Assembly: GCF_022605725.1 (NCBI RefSeq)
Contig: NC_065556.1
Span: 27,201,140 to 27,265,139, forward strand
Length of the DNA stretch: 64,000 bases
Reading direction: 5' to 3'
From: Anthonomus grandis grandis
Lineage: Eukaryota; Arthropoda; Insecta; Coleoptera; Curculionidae
Part shown: positions 1 through 10,454 of the stretch, piece after piece
Layout of the letters: every line of letters begins with the position of its first letter
Numbering within the stretch: the stretch's first letter is position 1
Notes under the pieces: generated by a model
Told to the model about the DNA's origin: nothing
The model's database searches: none
Seen by the model: only the letters and a program-made list of their open reading frames with translations
Made by a program: the position numbers and the translations under genes

Positions 1-724
1 TGAAGCACTGATGAAGTTAACTGGTTGAGTATGCACTACCGACGACTACTTACATACACTCTGTTTTTTTTATAAAATTCTTAAATTTAAAACACCTCCT
101 TATTATTTATTTAACCTCCACCTATTTATTTAAAAAAGTCAAATTTCGTACGGATGTACATAATCTTAACATTAGATGGAAGGATATTCTAACTATGCCG
201 TTGCACAATAAAGAATTATTTAAGAGGTTCTTTTCATATTCGATTGCTCATTATATAAATAAATTTGAGATTAGCCAGGTTGCTTCCTCCGAACTAGCTT
301 TTAAGCTTAGAATAAAGCGGCACTTTCTAAGTCAAATACAGCTCTGATGTCGGCATGTATTTTTTTTATTTGTTGAATGATCTTCAACACCAACCTGAAT
401 GAATTATTTGAGTCTCTTTATAAGGTAGTCTTAAGTGTGGCAGAGATCCTTTCTCTATCCTTTTGGTATTGATGTTTTTTCTTCTGCTTCAAGCTCTTCT
501 TTATGACTTAATGTTGATCATGTAATGTAATTTATTATTAAGTGTATGTGATCTGTAGGGTTTACTAGGCAATATCTAGGCTTCAACAGAATTCAGGCAC
601 TATTTTATTAAATGGTCCTGGAAGTTTGAATTAATGGCCTATTAGTTACCATATAATCGATTAGTTTTAGCACTTATGTATATTAAATATAATTTATAAT
701 GTATTATTTTCGTAACTTATAAAC

Positions 725-756
<32 letters not shown>

Positions 757-840
757 TAATTAAATTAGTTAGAGAAAGTTTTAAAAAAATTCATGCAAAA
801 AGTCAGTTTATAAAATTAATAGTTTTTATCAGAATAAATT
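1..840. other. A+T-rich intergenic DNA, no gene seen
   Basis: No coding frame with recognisable content was found. A pure ATT/TTA trinucleotide run lies at about 727-757, just left of the mariner-like pseudogene. I looked here for a left inverted end matching the sequence right of the transposase and did not find one, so the left border of that element is lost or too diverged. Confidence 0.6.
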
Positions 841-1802
841 ATGGCTAATTTAACGGAAACCCAACGAATTGAAATTTTGATGATGCTAGGGTACGGGGAT
901 CGAGTGCGCACGCAAAAAGAAGTAAGTGAACTGCTTAATGCTAAATACCTAAACCATCCCATTTCTCAGTCAACAGTTAGTAGAATAGAGCACAAATTCG
1001 TAACTTTAGGTCATGTTAGGGATTTGCCAAGATCAGGTCGTCCAAAAATTTCTGAAGAAACAAAATTAAACGTTCTGCTCTCCGTCGAAGAAAATCCAAA
1101 CAATGCAACTTCACAAATTTCTAATAATATAGCCGGAACGTCAGTAAGACGTATCTCCAAAGCAAATGAATACCACCCTTATAAAATTAGACTAATACAC
1201 GAATTAAATGAGGAAGATCCTGATCGAAGAAACCAATTTTGCGAGAAAATGACCATCAGTTTGCGTTATGAGTTTTGTTTTCCGATGAAGCAACTTTTTG
1301 TTTAAACGGTGTCGTAAATCGGCAAAATTGTTGGTACTGGTCAGTGTCAAATCCACACTGGGCAACTGAGGCTCATTACCGTAAATCTATTAATGTTTGG
1401 GCTGGTATCGTGGATAATAAAGTAATAGGGCCATACTTTTTCGAAGAAAACTTAACAGGACAACGCTATTTGAATTTTCTTCAAGAAGATCTTATCCCTG
1501 CTTTGGCTGCCTTATACCCAGACGAACAAGACCAGACAGTGTTCCCAGGAAGATGGATAGGACGAAGAAGGCCAATAGAGTGGCCAGACCTAAGTCCCTG
1601 AGACTATTTTCTATGGGGGTACCTTAAAAGTAAAGTTTATATTGAGAAACCAAACAACGTAGAAGAGTTGAAAAATAGAATTAGATATGAAATTAGACGT
1701 ATATCACCCGAAATAATTAATAGGGTTTTACATGAGTTTGTAAACCGTCTTGCTTTCTGACAAAAAGAAAATGGGGATCAGTTTGAACACTTGATCCATT
1801 AA
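841..1802 (+). pseudogene. Broken mariner-like (Tc1/mariner, IS630 superfamily) transposase
   Basis: The intact enzyme would cut and paste its own element through a triad of acidic residues in an RNase H fold. The first 110 codons encode a helix-turn-helix DNA-binding region, including SQSTVSRIEHKF and the linker RDLPRSGRPKIS. After a frame change near 1255 the catalytic core resumes with the first-aspartate motif LFSDEATFCLNG, then NVWAGIVDNKVIGPYFF and LTGQRYLNFLQEDLIPAL. The block expected next, around the second catalytic aspartate, is missing: YPDEQDQT at about 1530 runs straight into FPGRWIGRRRPIEWP. A TGA at 1599-1601 interrupts SPDxxPLDYF, and another at 1758-1760 lies 14 codons before the natural stop at 1800-1802. 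It has at least one frameshift, one internal deletion and two stops, so it is dead. A related fragment lies on the minus strand near 9120-9400. Confidence 0.9.
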
Positions 1803-2825
1803 TAAGAGTTTTCATAGTTTATAACATTTTATCCTCCATTTTATCTTAACTTGTAAATAGACGTACTTACTTGCTTTCTTGTTGGTTAAATGTAAATATT
1901 TCTGAAACAGTTGAGTTTTGAGATAAGGTGTATTATACGAAACTTGCTTGGAATTTCGCCTATATTTCATAAATGCAATAAAAAATATAGCATTCCATTT
2001 AAAAAAATGACCGATGACCTCATATCTTTTTTTTTGTTCCACCCTGTATACAAAAATTTATGTGAAATAATGCGCAACTTAAAATAATCGACGGGTCCGA
2101 GCGTTTTCTCAAAAAATCATGTCTCTAATTTTATCGAATTTATGCGGAACTTTAGGCGGTCACTGTATATGTACTTCTGAGGATTGACACATGACAAAAA
2201 CAAAAATATATACATTGTCTCGATAATTGAATATTGCAATTTTCTCGAGAAACCTGTATATTTCTTAAAACCGCTTGGACCAGTCGATTTGAGTACATAT
2301 ACTCTTTAAAATTTCAATTCTACGTACAATTCTAGACACATTTTATCTATAATGTCCTATATTATATTTAACGGTTCTTGGCTTATTCATTGTCGAAATG
2401 TAACCAACTTGCACAATTAACATTCTATAAAATTGAAGATTTGGATAAAGCAATGGAGTGCTTTAAAGAGTACCTTAAAAACGTAAACAGTCAAGGTTCT
2501 TATCAAAGAGTGAGGAGCAGCAACGAATCAATGAGACGCAATGAGACGTTTGCAGACTATTGAACCAAAACTCTCCAAATATGAATATGGTAAGCAAAAT
2601 TCATAAAAAATATCGAGAGCATGCCAATTTATGAAAAAAACTGGCAGACTCGTCACTACTATCATCGGTGTCATAGAACTTTTTTTTCGTATTGTGTAAC
2701 TATTCATAGCTATTGATTTGTGTAGTTCCTTTGTTCGTCATTGTCTTTCTATTTGTATATAAACGTAAGTCGTTCGTGTTATTATACTTGAGACATGGAG
2801 TTAAAGATTTGATTAAGGTATTTTT
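1803..2825. other. Intergenic DNA, possible transposon 3' end
   Basis: The word CCACCCTGTATA at about 2040 and CACTGTATATG at about 2162 resemble transposon termini, but no partner was found upstream. A 61-codon frame at 2378-2563 encodes a short lysine- and glutamate-rich peptide and ends beside a GTAAGC donor-like site at about 2591. Nothing identifies it as a gene. Confidence 0.4.
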
Positions 2826-3240
2826 TTAATGTCTTTTTTCACAAAATAATAAGCATATTCTCAAAGGTGCTTAAGTCGAAGAAAGAGTTTTTCTTACCCA
2901 ACAATTTCAGTTTTTTTTGTATCGTAATAACTCTCTGAGTTAGAGGCGAATTTGTTAGCTAAGGTCCGGGTGCCAACAAATTTTAAGTATTGAAACTCGG
3001 ATAACCAGACATTTTTGGTTATAGCTTGGGAAACACTCAAGGTAATTTCATATTTTTTTCACATTAATAAATCGGAATTCCTACGGATAGATTTGAGGGT
3101 AAAAACGTGATCCTGTGTTAAAAATTAGGGTGGTTAGGGCACTTTTTTTTGAAAATGTTTTTTCACAAAATAATAAAAATATTCTCAAAGGAGTTCCAGT
3201 CCAAGAAAGACCGTTTCCTACCCAACAATTTCATACCAGA
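2826..3240 (+). repeat. Short direct repeat pair, about 325 bp apart
   Basis: A block of about 75 bases starting TTTTTTCACAAAATAATAA at about 2838 recurs at about 3162. Both copies continue through ATTCTCAAAGG, a variable stretch containing AAGAAAGA, and ACCCAACAATTTCA. The spacer holds sequence of the type ...AACTCGGATAACC, a phrase also met in other repeats of this window. Confidence 0.7.
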
Positions 3241-3293
3241 ACGTCATAGGTTTTTTGCGATTTAATCACAAAAAAAAAGCCCGGGGATGTTTT

Positions 3294-4305
3294 TTTCAAA
3301 CATTTTTCGTTTCTTCCAGGCAGTTCAATAAATTTTTTTCACCTGGAAAATTAAAGCTATTTAAAAACAGTAGTAGTTAAGCAGACAAATGATAGAAAAT
3401 CTGGAAAATAGTTGATGTGAAATGCTCCTGCTAAAGTTAAACTATTTTTTTAACTTCCAGAAAACCTTATTTTTTGCCATTGAAGATCAATGTTATTTCC
3501 AGGAGGTTTTTCAGTTTTTCTGGAAATAAGTCCTTATTTTCGAGAACTGTAGTAATTTTTAAAATATATTTTTTTCAGGCAGCATACTTTAAAGAGATTT
3601 TAACTTTACCACAAAATTGGAGGTTTTCTTCTTATATGCATGAAATGCTCGATTTTATTACTTTCAAGCAATATCGGGATAAATTATTATATAATTATAT
3701 AAATTATTATATTATACAAGACAATTAAGTTAGTTTTCACTTTTCCATGAAATTGGTGTCTTTTCCAAAAAATTTAATTTTTTTCTTTTAAAAAGTTAAA
3801 ATCGTTTTTCTTTTCAGGCATTTACATCCTGACAAAATGTTCCAAGACGATTAAGTTACTTTTCACTTTTCCAAAAAATAATTTTTTATTTCCAGGCAGT
3901 TGAAAAAAAATCATATTTCCAGACAGAAAAATTCCTCCTAATTAAAATATTCGTAACTCGGCAAGTTTTAGGTATTGGAAGATGACTTATACCATTTTGG
4001 ATAGGCAAAGGATCAGACTATTTACAGAAAATTGTTCAATGTTCTACCATTAACTATAAGGAATTTACAGGATCTTGACTAAGAAACTGTTTACAAAAAA
4101 AATTACAAATTGAAAAAAATTACTCTTATTTAAATATTCGTAACTCGGAAAGTTTTGGATATTAAAAGGCATTTTATGACATTTTAGAGAGGCAAAAGGT
4201 CAGTCTATTTACAACATTACTCCTAATAAAACCCAAAATCTCTTGAATTTTTTTTACTCCTTGTAAGTACTTTAACACAGTTTAAAAAGTAAATGTATGC
4301 ATAAA
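3294..4305 (+). repeat. Direct repeat copy 1 (about 1 kb, partner at 4998-5895)
   Basis: This block is collinear with 4998-5895. Shared landmarks, in order, are TTTCTTCCAGGCAGTTCAAT, GAAATGCTCCTGCTAAAGTT, CCTTATTTTTTGCC, GGTTTTCTTCTTATATGCAT, ATTCGTAACTCGG and AAAATCTCTTGAA. Inside the copy, a sub-repeat beginning ATTCGTAACTCGG occurs twice about 180 bp apart, at about 3948 and 4133. The divergence and small indels point to an old duplication. I see no long-terminal-repeat hallmarks. Confidence 0.8.
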
Positions 4306-4997
4306 AACTGCTCTGCAGCAAAAATATGACAATTATAATGATGAACGACACCAAGACAAAAGCGAATTGCTTAGTGTTGCGAGCATAAGGAGTTTTTAAA
4401 TTCAACTTTAAATTTGTACACCTTTTATTTTTTCAAATATTAAATATTACAATAATTTAGAGTATTCCTTGATAATAACCCAAACATATTGAAAAGCACT
4501 TTTAAAATAAGAAGAAAATTAATTCCAGGCAGTTAAGTCTTACTTGAATGAAGAGAAAAATTAATTTCTCACAAAAAACTATTTTTAAAAGAAAAATAAA
4601 AATTTTAACTACTTAAAAGAATATTTATTCAATAAGATTCATATTTGCTTTGAAGTAGTTTTTTAATTTTTTTTTTAACAAATACGTTCAACTGCCTGGA
4701 AGAGGAAATTGTTTTGTTTCTTCCAGACAGTTTTTTTTGGTTTTTTTCTAGGAAAATGAACTCAGTTTTAATAAAAAAAACCTGATGAAATATTTTAATG
4801 CCTTTCTTAAAAATAATACCTAATTTTAAAAAAAAATTATTATTTTATGTAGTCAAATATTTTTTTAAAGCCTTTAATTGCCTGAAAAAATCGTTTTTTT
4901 TTTAAATTATTAAAAAAAAAATTGTATTCTTGTTTCCTCTTTAATGCTACGCTGCACTGGAAAATTTCTTAAAAATGCCTTTAATTTTAGGAATTGT
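4306..4997. other. Low-complexity A/T-rich spacer
   Basis: Mostly homopolymer A and T runs. It carries several copies of the GCCTGGAA-type word, for example AACTGCCTGGAAGAGG at about 4688. No gene is visible. Confidence 0.6.
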
Positions 4998-5895
4998 TTT
5001 TTCAAAAATTTTTCGTTTCTTCCAGGCAGTTCAATGAATTTTTTTTACATGGACAATTAAAGTTATTTAAAAAAATTATAGAAAATCTGGGAAATAGTTA
5101 ATGTATAAAGTTGTGAAATGCTCCTGCTAAAGTTAAATTATTTTTTTAATTTCCAGATAACCTTATTTTTTGCCGTTGAAGGTCAAGGTTATTTCCAGGA
5201 GATTTTTCAGTTTTTCTGGAAATTAGCCCTAATTTTTGGGAACTGTAGTAATTTTTAAAATATATTTTTTTCTTTTCTTTAATTTTACCACAAAAATGGA
5301 GGTTTTCTTCTTATATGCATTAAATGCTCAATTTTCTCACTTTCAAGCAATATCGGGATAAATTATTATAAGACAATTAAATTAGTTTTCATTTTTCCAT
5401 GAAATAATTTTTTATTTCCAGGCAGTTGAAAATAAAAATTATATTTCCAGACAGAAAAATTCCTCCTAATAAAATATTCGTAACTCGGCAAGTTTTAAGT
5501 ATTGGAAGATGACTTATACCATTTTGGATAGGCAAAGAATCAGACTATTTACAGAAAATTCTACAATGTTCTACCATTAACGATCTTGACTAAGAAACTG
5601 TTAAGAAAATTACAAATTGAAAAAAATTACTCTTAATTAAAATATTCGTAACTCGGAAAGTTTTTGATATTAAAAGGCGTTTTATGGCATTTTAGAGAGG
5701 CAAAAGATCAGTCTATTTACGAAAAAATCGTTAATATTGTACCATTTTTAAAAAGGAACTTACAGGGTCTTAACTAAGAAACTCTTGATAAAAAAATTAC
5801 TCCTAACAAACTTAAAATCTCTTGAAATTTTTTTACTACATGCAAGCACTTAAACAAAGTTTAAAAAAAATAGAAAACGTATGCCTGAAAAATCA
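4998..5895 (+). repeat. Direct repeat copy 2 (partner at 3294-4305)
   Basis: Collinear with 3294-4305 in the same landmark order, but about 110 bp shorter because of small deletions, for example within the ATTTTACCACAAAAATGGAGG segment. The two CGTAACTCGG sub-repeats are again present about 177 bp apart, at about 5470 and 5647. Confidence 0.8.
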
Positions 5896-6725
5896 TCGCA
5901 TAAATTAAATTAATAAAAAATAAATTTCCAAAAAAAAAACGTAATAATTTCAACTGCTTGAAACTCTTATTTATTCAATAAGATTTTTTTAATTCCAGGC
6001 TACCGTAGTCAGTTAAATAAAAAAAAATTACTTCAAAGCAAATAAATCATTAACTAATAACTTCAACTGCCTGCAAGAAAATCTAATTCAGAAATATCTT
6101 GAAATATTACGTAATTCATCTCACTCATTACCTTCTACCCGAAAATACATGGTACAAACGAGACGACCCTGGTACAATTTAAAAAAAATATAAATAGGAA
6201 AAAATCCATATAAATATATCGTCAGTCCATCAGTACAGCGGGGGAAGAAACCAAATCCCCATAGGATACCAAACGGTACTACTATTAAGTACTTCTTATA
6301 AAATAGGTATACGAAGAGAAGTAATAGGTTTATAAAGAATATGCATAACGTCAGCAACAAATTACAGCTAGGACATGGCCGCAATGAATAACGCATCAAC
6401 TTAAAGGGAAACTACCGACCCCGCATACAAAACGGGCCTTAGTGAAGAGTAAAGATTTCTTAATTATCTTATGTGTCAGTTAAAAGAAGGTGGGTAATTT
6501 ATAGTTATTGGCACCATTGTTAACAATTTTTACTAAGTGAATACTAACGGGGACCCCACGTGAGTAAGCTTATAAAAAATTATGCGTTACCCCGCGTGCA
6601 TTTTAATATGGCGCGGATATTTATACTAAGTAGTCGATTACATACGGATTTTATCGAATTATTGAGGTCGCGGAATATGTCGTTTATATTTTTTTTAATT
6701 AAAATGGAATTACGCAGACAATGGT
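5896..6725. other. Intergenic; unique stretch at 6400-6720
   Basis: The left part is A-rich with GCCTG words. From about 6400 the composition becomes more balanced and no repeat partner is seen. A 92-codon minus-strand frame at 6121-6399 is hydrophobic but has no recognised family and is treated as chance. Confidence 0.45.
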
Positions 6726-7860
6726 TGGTATGAATAAAAATGTAGTACCTGCTAAAACTAGAAGTATTAGCATTTTCTACGAAGTATATACTTCAAATCT
6801 GAGAAGAAACTACATTTTAAAGTAGATCTTTCTATTTTTTCCGGAACTTGCTACATCGAGTAGTATTTACCAAAAGTGTTTACTATACCATTTGAAGTAC
6901 CTACTAGATGCTACGATGTTCAAGAGAAATGTAGTATGTACTTAAGTTTTGCGAAGTTGCTATAAGTGCATCTTCACTAAGAATACTACGGTGTTCTGTT
7001 TGAAAATGGACGGACTACGCAACAGAAAAATATATAACTACGATAATGATATTTTACACCATAAAATATTTCGGTAATTTACCAATAATTTATTATTGCT
7101 TTTAATTATTGTCTAAATTCTTTATTCTTTTAGGTTCAGTAGGGAAAACGTAGCTTCCCTAGCTAACATATTTCTGACCGAAGTAAATGAGACTCGAGAA
7201 GGTGCTCTTACGCACATTCAACAAATGGAAGTTTTTTAAGAAGCCTAGATATGTTTCAGTAAAAATTAAATAAAATAAGGTAAATAATGTAATTTTGTTA
7301 TTTTTGTTTAAGGAGACCCTGGATTTCAGCTAGGTGTTGGCCTTGATGTTTAAAGTGTCACATGAAATCTGTCGCAAGAAAAATCATTGGATTAAATTTC
7401 CGGCTACCCAAAATACATTCAATACAGCTATAAATGAATGGGCAGCACATAACTCAATACCTTATGTCATCGGTGCCATTGATATGCACTCACGTTAAAA
7501 TTTTAAAACCATATGCACATGGCGACGAATATATTAACAGAAAAGGAGTTTCTAGCATAAATGTTCAAGCAACATATAATAGTGCAGAAATTTTTACTAG
7601 TGTTGATGCTTCCTGGCGAGGATCTGTCCATAATTCCAGAATTTGGTACAATAGTTCTACTTACCCTATTATGGTTAACAATGAAGAGAGAATTTGTCTT
7701 TTGGGTGAAAGTGAAACTTCGAAATATAAGTAGATACTACAAGAACAGTAGTAGATACTTTGACGTTAAGCAAATACTACTGGAAGTGATTAGATACTTC
7801 ATATCGTAGTAGATGCTTAAAATTGTAGCATAAGCATTTACTTCATTTTTATTCATACCA
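6726..7860. mobile_element. PIF/Harbinger element with inverted ends
   Basis: The left end, TGGTATGAATAAAAATGTAG at 6726, matches the reverse complement of the right end at 7831-7860, TGGTATGAATAAAAATGAAG, with about 26 of 30 bases agreeing. Inside both ends lie several copies of a short word like GTAGATACTT: near 6780, 6822, 6861 and 6894 on the left, and near 7732, 7752, 7791 and 7808 on the right. Such subterminal repeats often serve as transposase-binding sites. A Harbinger-type nuclease remnant fills the middle. I could not see a matching 3-bp target duplication at the borders (GGT and CTC flank the ends as drawn), so the exact termini remain uncertain. Confidence 0.8.
7133..7733 (+). 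pseudogene. HARBI1-like nuclease remnant (DDE_4 family)
   Basis: An acceptor-like TTCTTTTAG precedes 7133, where the frame FSRENVASLANIFLTEVN and EGALTHIQQMEVF begins, as in the N-terminal region of Harbinger nucleases. The helical segment at 7316-7430 is interrupted by stops but still reads FQLGVGLDV and HWIKFPATQNTFNTAINEW. The catalytic opening IGAID is followed by one extra A near 7483, then CTHVKILKPYAHGDEYINRK and NVQATYNSAEIFTSVDASW in another frame. The second metal-binding motif reads SVHNSRIW where the family has HDSRI. The frame dies at LLGES (normally LLGDSGY), losing the last third of the domain. It cannot be active. Confidence 0.9.
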
Positions 7861-8175
7861 CTCAATGATGATAATAATTTAAGATTGCGAGGGCAAGGTA
7901 ACGTAATTAAGCAAACAAAAGAGTCATTGAATGTAGTCACAGTGTAGAAACTGAAATCCATAAGGATTCGTGCAGTGGGGGTGACAAACATAAACACCAC
8001 AGACATAATACGGAGTTTGGCCCACGCGAGAGGCTCGTTTTTATCGTTTTTAATATGAAGTCTTTATTAAAGTGAGGCGAGATTCGAGATTCCTTTATGC
8101 GACTCTTATTTATAATTCTTCTGTATTCGGAATGAAGAGCTCTACCGAGAAAGTACCATCCCGACAGCTGTTTAA
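7861..8175. other. Short unique stretch between elements
   Basis: Balanced composition with no recognised feature. Open frames on the minus strand at 7737-8332 overlap one another and show no family signature. Confidence 0.4.
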
Positions 8176-8583
8176 GGCGCAGCGGGCATACGGTGCACAG
8201 TGGGCCAGAGATGCTCTTGAAAAAGTAAACAGTCAATAGTTTTATTAATGTTAATACATAATTGTTTACACGGGTCAAGTATGAAATAAAAATTCTTAGA
8301 CAATACAATTGTTTATAATAAAATTGTTTCAAAAAAACTATAGATTTTTTGTTTGTACATTCATAACATATTTTTTAAAGCGATTGTTTGGTACCTCCCT
8401 CACAGAAATAGGAAGGGCATTAAAAAATTTTTGTCATGTAAAAAGTTTGACTATCCTGTGACTTTTTGAGATGATAGTAGTTTGGTGACAGGTTTGTTCT
8501 TTGCTTGGTATCATACTGATAAAGGTCCTCATGAAACACATAACCAACCATTCATGCCCTTTTTCACGTGCATCATATTTAAA

Positions 8584-9076
8584 TGGACAAAACAGTTAAT
8601 TTTTTAAAATCAAAAAACAAGAATGACATGTTTGATCTCAGCCAAATCGAACATAATTATAAGATTAGACAGCTACATCAAAAAATAGCTTCATTAAGGA
8701 GAAATGTATAAACTAATGGATGAAAAGGTAGCTTTGGAGAAAAAAATTGAGCAACATTGTGATAACATGGACCAATTGAAAAGGGGAATCCACATCATTA
8801 CATAGAAAAATGCTTTCTTCCATTCAAGCATTAGAAGCTGAGAATCATGCATATTCATTGGAAATAGCTTACCTTAAGAATAAAATACAGCAGTTAGAAG
8901 TCCAGGATGCTTGTGACAACTTACTGCCTTATGAAGGATTAGTTATTTGTCAGAAGAGTTCTGGTACCGGTGAGGTCTCACCCGGTTTGACGATCTCAAC
9001 CATTAGGCGGGCCACACATCAAAGAAACATGAAACGTGAAACAAGAAACATGAAATATGAAAAACTGTTTCGGTGA
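8584..9076 (+). pseudogene. Broken coiled-coil protein gene, unknown family
   Basis: Reading from ATG 8584 gives MDKTVNFLKSKNKND and then a heptad-rich segment, SQIEHNYKIRQLHQKIASLR, which ends at a stop near 8708. The coiled coil continues in shifted frames as MDEKVALEKKIEQHCDNMDQ, and then from 8810 as LSSIQALEAENHAYSLEIAY and LKNKIQQLEV. The string of leucines and charged residues at heptad spacing across three frames argues for a real former protein. Its place between inverted GC-rich repeats suggests the coiled-coil part of a transposase; THAP/P-element enzymes have such a segment, but no zinc finger or catalytic motif is visible, so this is only a suggestion. Confidence 0.45.
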
Positions 9077-9119
9077 TACACAAACTATATATGCATATTT
9101 CAAGTGAGTAAATAACTTC

Positions 9120-9400
9120 CAATTACTTGCAGATCGATCAGTCTAATTTCTTGTAGAATTCTTTGCATAAACGTTATTCTCTCCCTATTTACATAAACTT
9201 TGGACTTTAAATAACCGCATAAGAAAAAAATCTAATAGGGTTATATCCGGTAAACTTGGTGGCCACTCAATCGGTCCCCTTCCTTCAATCCATCTGTTAG
9301 GAAAAGTTGCATCAAGAACTGTTTAAAAATAGTATTTACTTTCTAAGAAATCACATTAGAAATTAATGTTGGTGTCATTGTGAAATCCTGTAACCAAACT
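9120..9400 (-). pseudogene. Mariner-like transposase fragment
   Basis: Read on the minus strand, about 9325 to 9225 gives LDATFPNRWIEGRGPIEWPP followed by SLPDITLLDFFL, the segment carrying the last catalytic acid of a mariner-type transposase. Upstream, near 9370-9390, FHNDTN may be the eroded second-aspartate motif. Stops interrupt both sides. It belongs to the same general family as the pseudogene at 841-1802 (compare RWIGRRRPIEWP) but is a separate, older copy. Confidence 0.75.
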
Positions 9401-9615
9401 TTTTATCACAAGGGGGCGCATTGAATCAAATTGACAAAAAATAAACATTAGTTGCAATAAGTCTAGAATAAATTTGTGTTTTAATTTCAGCAAATATTAT
9501 ATATACACTATAAAGGTGTAATAGGCTTTTTATACAATAAATGATCTTTTAAATTTGAATTTGAATAAACTGAGGTTAAATGACTGTGGCCCACTGTGCG
9601 ACGGCCCGCTGCGCC

Positions 9616-9904
9616 GTGTTTCGCCTCAAATTTTCTGGCCCTATCGACCCGTCGAATCTTCTTCTTCTTCTTCTTCTCTCGTGTCTTTTATTCATTAGCC
9701 GAGGTGAAGGTATGCTCGTTTAACACTTAGCGCTTTAATAAGGCGCCTTATTTACTATTAATTTACTGTCAGGAACAAAGAGGTCGATGGATTTTACGAT
9801 TTACTTAAGGCCGCACTGGTTCTTTCTTAATTGGATATGAGGAAATCATTATTTATTAAGAAAACACTGCTTCATTTCACTTACAGCCGTAATTAGTCTC
9901 TTCT
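9616..9904. repeat. CTT microsatellite and short unique stretch
   Basis: A run of CTT repeats lies at about 9657-9678. The rest, to 9904, is unique sequence with no coding content seen. Confidence 0.7.
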
Positions 9905-10430
9905 TCAATTGTAAGATTTTATCATCAGAGCAGCATCAGAGTAGTTATGATTCTCAATCGAAAAGTCCTGTAACAAATGAATCTGAAAAACTCCAAATGA
10001 TTGAAGCAAACTGGAGTCTACTAAAGACATATGAATGATAGATATCATGGTCTTATGATTATGAAAGTCAGCACTTTGCCTCTTAATAAACCCCAGCATT
10101 CTATTACAATCGTTGACTAGTTTATTAATATGCAATTTAATTTATTTAGGATATTAACACCCAAGTCCCTTATATCTGAGACCCTTTCCAAAACACTACT
10201 TTAATATAGTTGCCCTCACAAACCTGAATAAGGGAGTCAACATTTGCTTGAAGAGTCTCACAATCCAGCAAAGAGCCGATTCGAAGAGATATTTTTAGGT
10301 CATCAATATAGCAAAGAAATTAGCAAGATTCAAATAAGATTTTGACGTTATTGATGTAAATTGTGAAGAGTTAAGGATCAAGATTTGGTTCCTGAGAGAC
10401 TCCAGAATTTCCCTCTTTATAGAAACAGGC
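9905..10430 (-). pseudogene. Non-LTR retrotransposon reverse transcriptase fragment (jockey-like)
   Basis: On the minus strand, from about 10400 downward, the frame reads CYIDDLKISLRIGSLLDCET, where the usual FADDLK-type catalytic motif is changed to YIDDLK. It continues to HINKLVNDCNRMLGFIKRQS and then ADFHNHKT and MSLVDSSL, the thumb-region phrase of jockey/CR1-type enzymes. Stops and indels break it near 10150. It lies head to head with the fragment at 10455-11555, so one piece must have been inverted or separately inserted. Confidence 0.8.
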
Positions 10431-10454
10431 AATAGTGTTGCCACTGCCTAAGAT

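Larger units (their letters stand above)
8176..9615. repeat. GC-rich inverted repeat pair bounding 1.4 kb
   Basis: The segment 8176-8207 (GGCGCAGCGGGC, a short variable part, then GCACAGTGGGCCA) is matched in inverted orientation at 9587-9615 (TGGCCCACTGTGC, spacer, GCCCGCTGCGCC). Both stand out by GC content from the A+T-rich surroundings. They could be the ends of one 1.44-kb element, or the facing ends of two copies of a family. The interior holds a broken coiled-coil frame and a mariner-like fragment. No clear target duplication was found; TGTTT occurs beside both ends, which is weak. Confidence 0.65.

Noticed and set aside
2378..2563. 61-codon frame with a donor-like site after it, possible exon
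   Set aside because: No recognisable protein and no matching acceptor or neighbouring exon.
3294..5895. The two 1-kb direct repeats as long terminal repeats of a retrotransposon
   Set aside because: No TG...CA ends, primer-binding site, polypurine tract or gag-pol between them; the spacer is only low-complexity DNA.
6121..6399. Minus-strand 92-codon hydrophobic frame, possible small membrane protein
   Set aside because: No family resemblance or promoter context; T-rich DNA on the opposite strand readily gives Phe, Leu and Ile runs.
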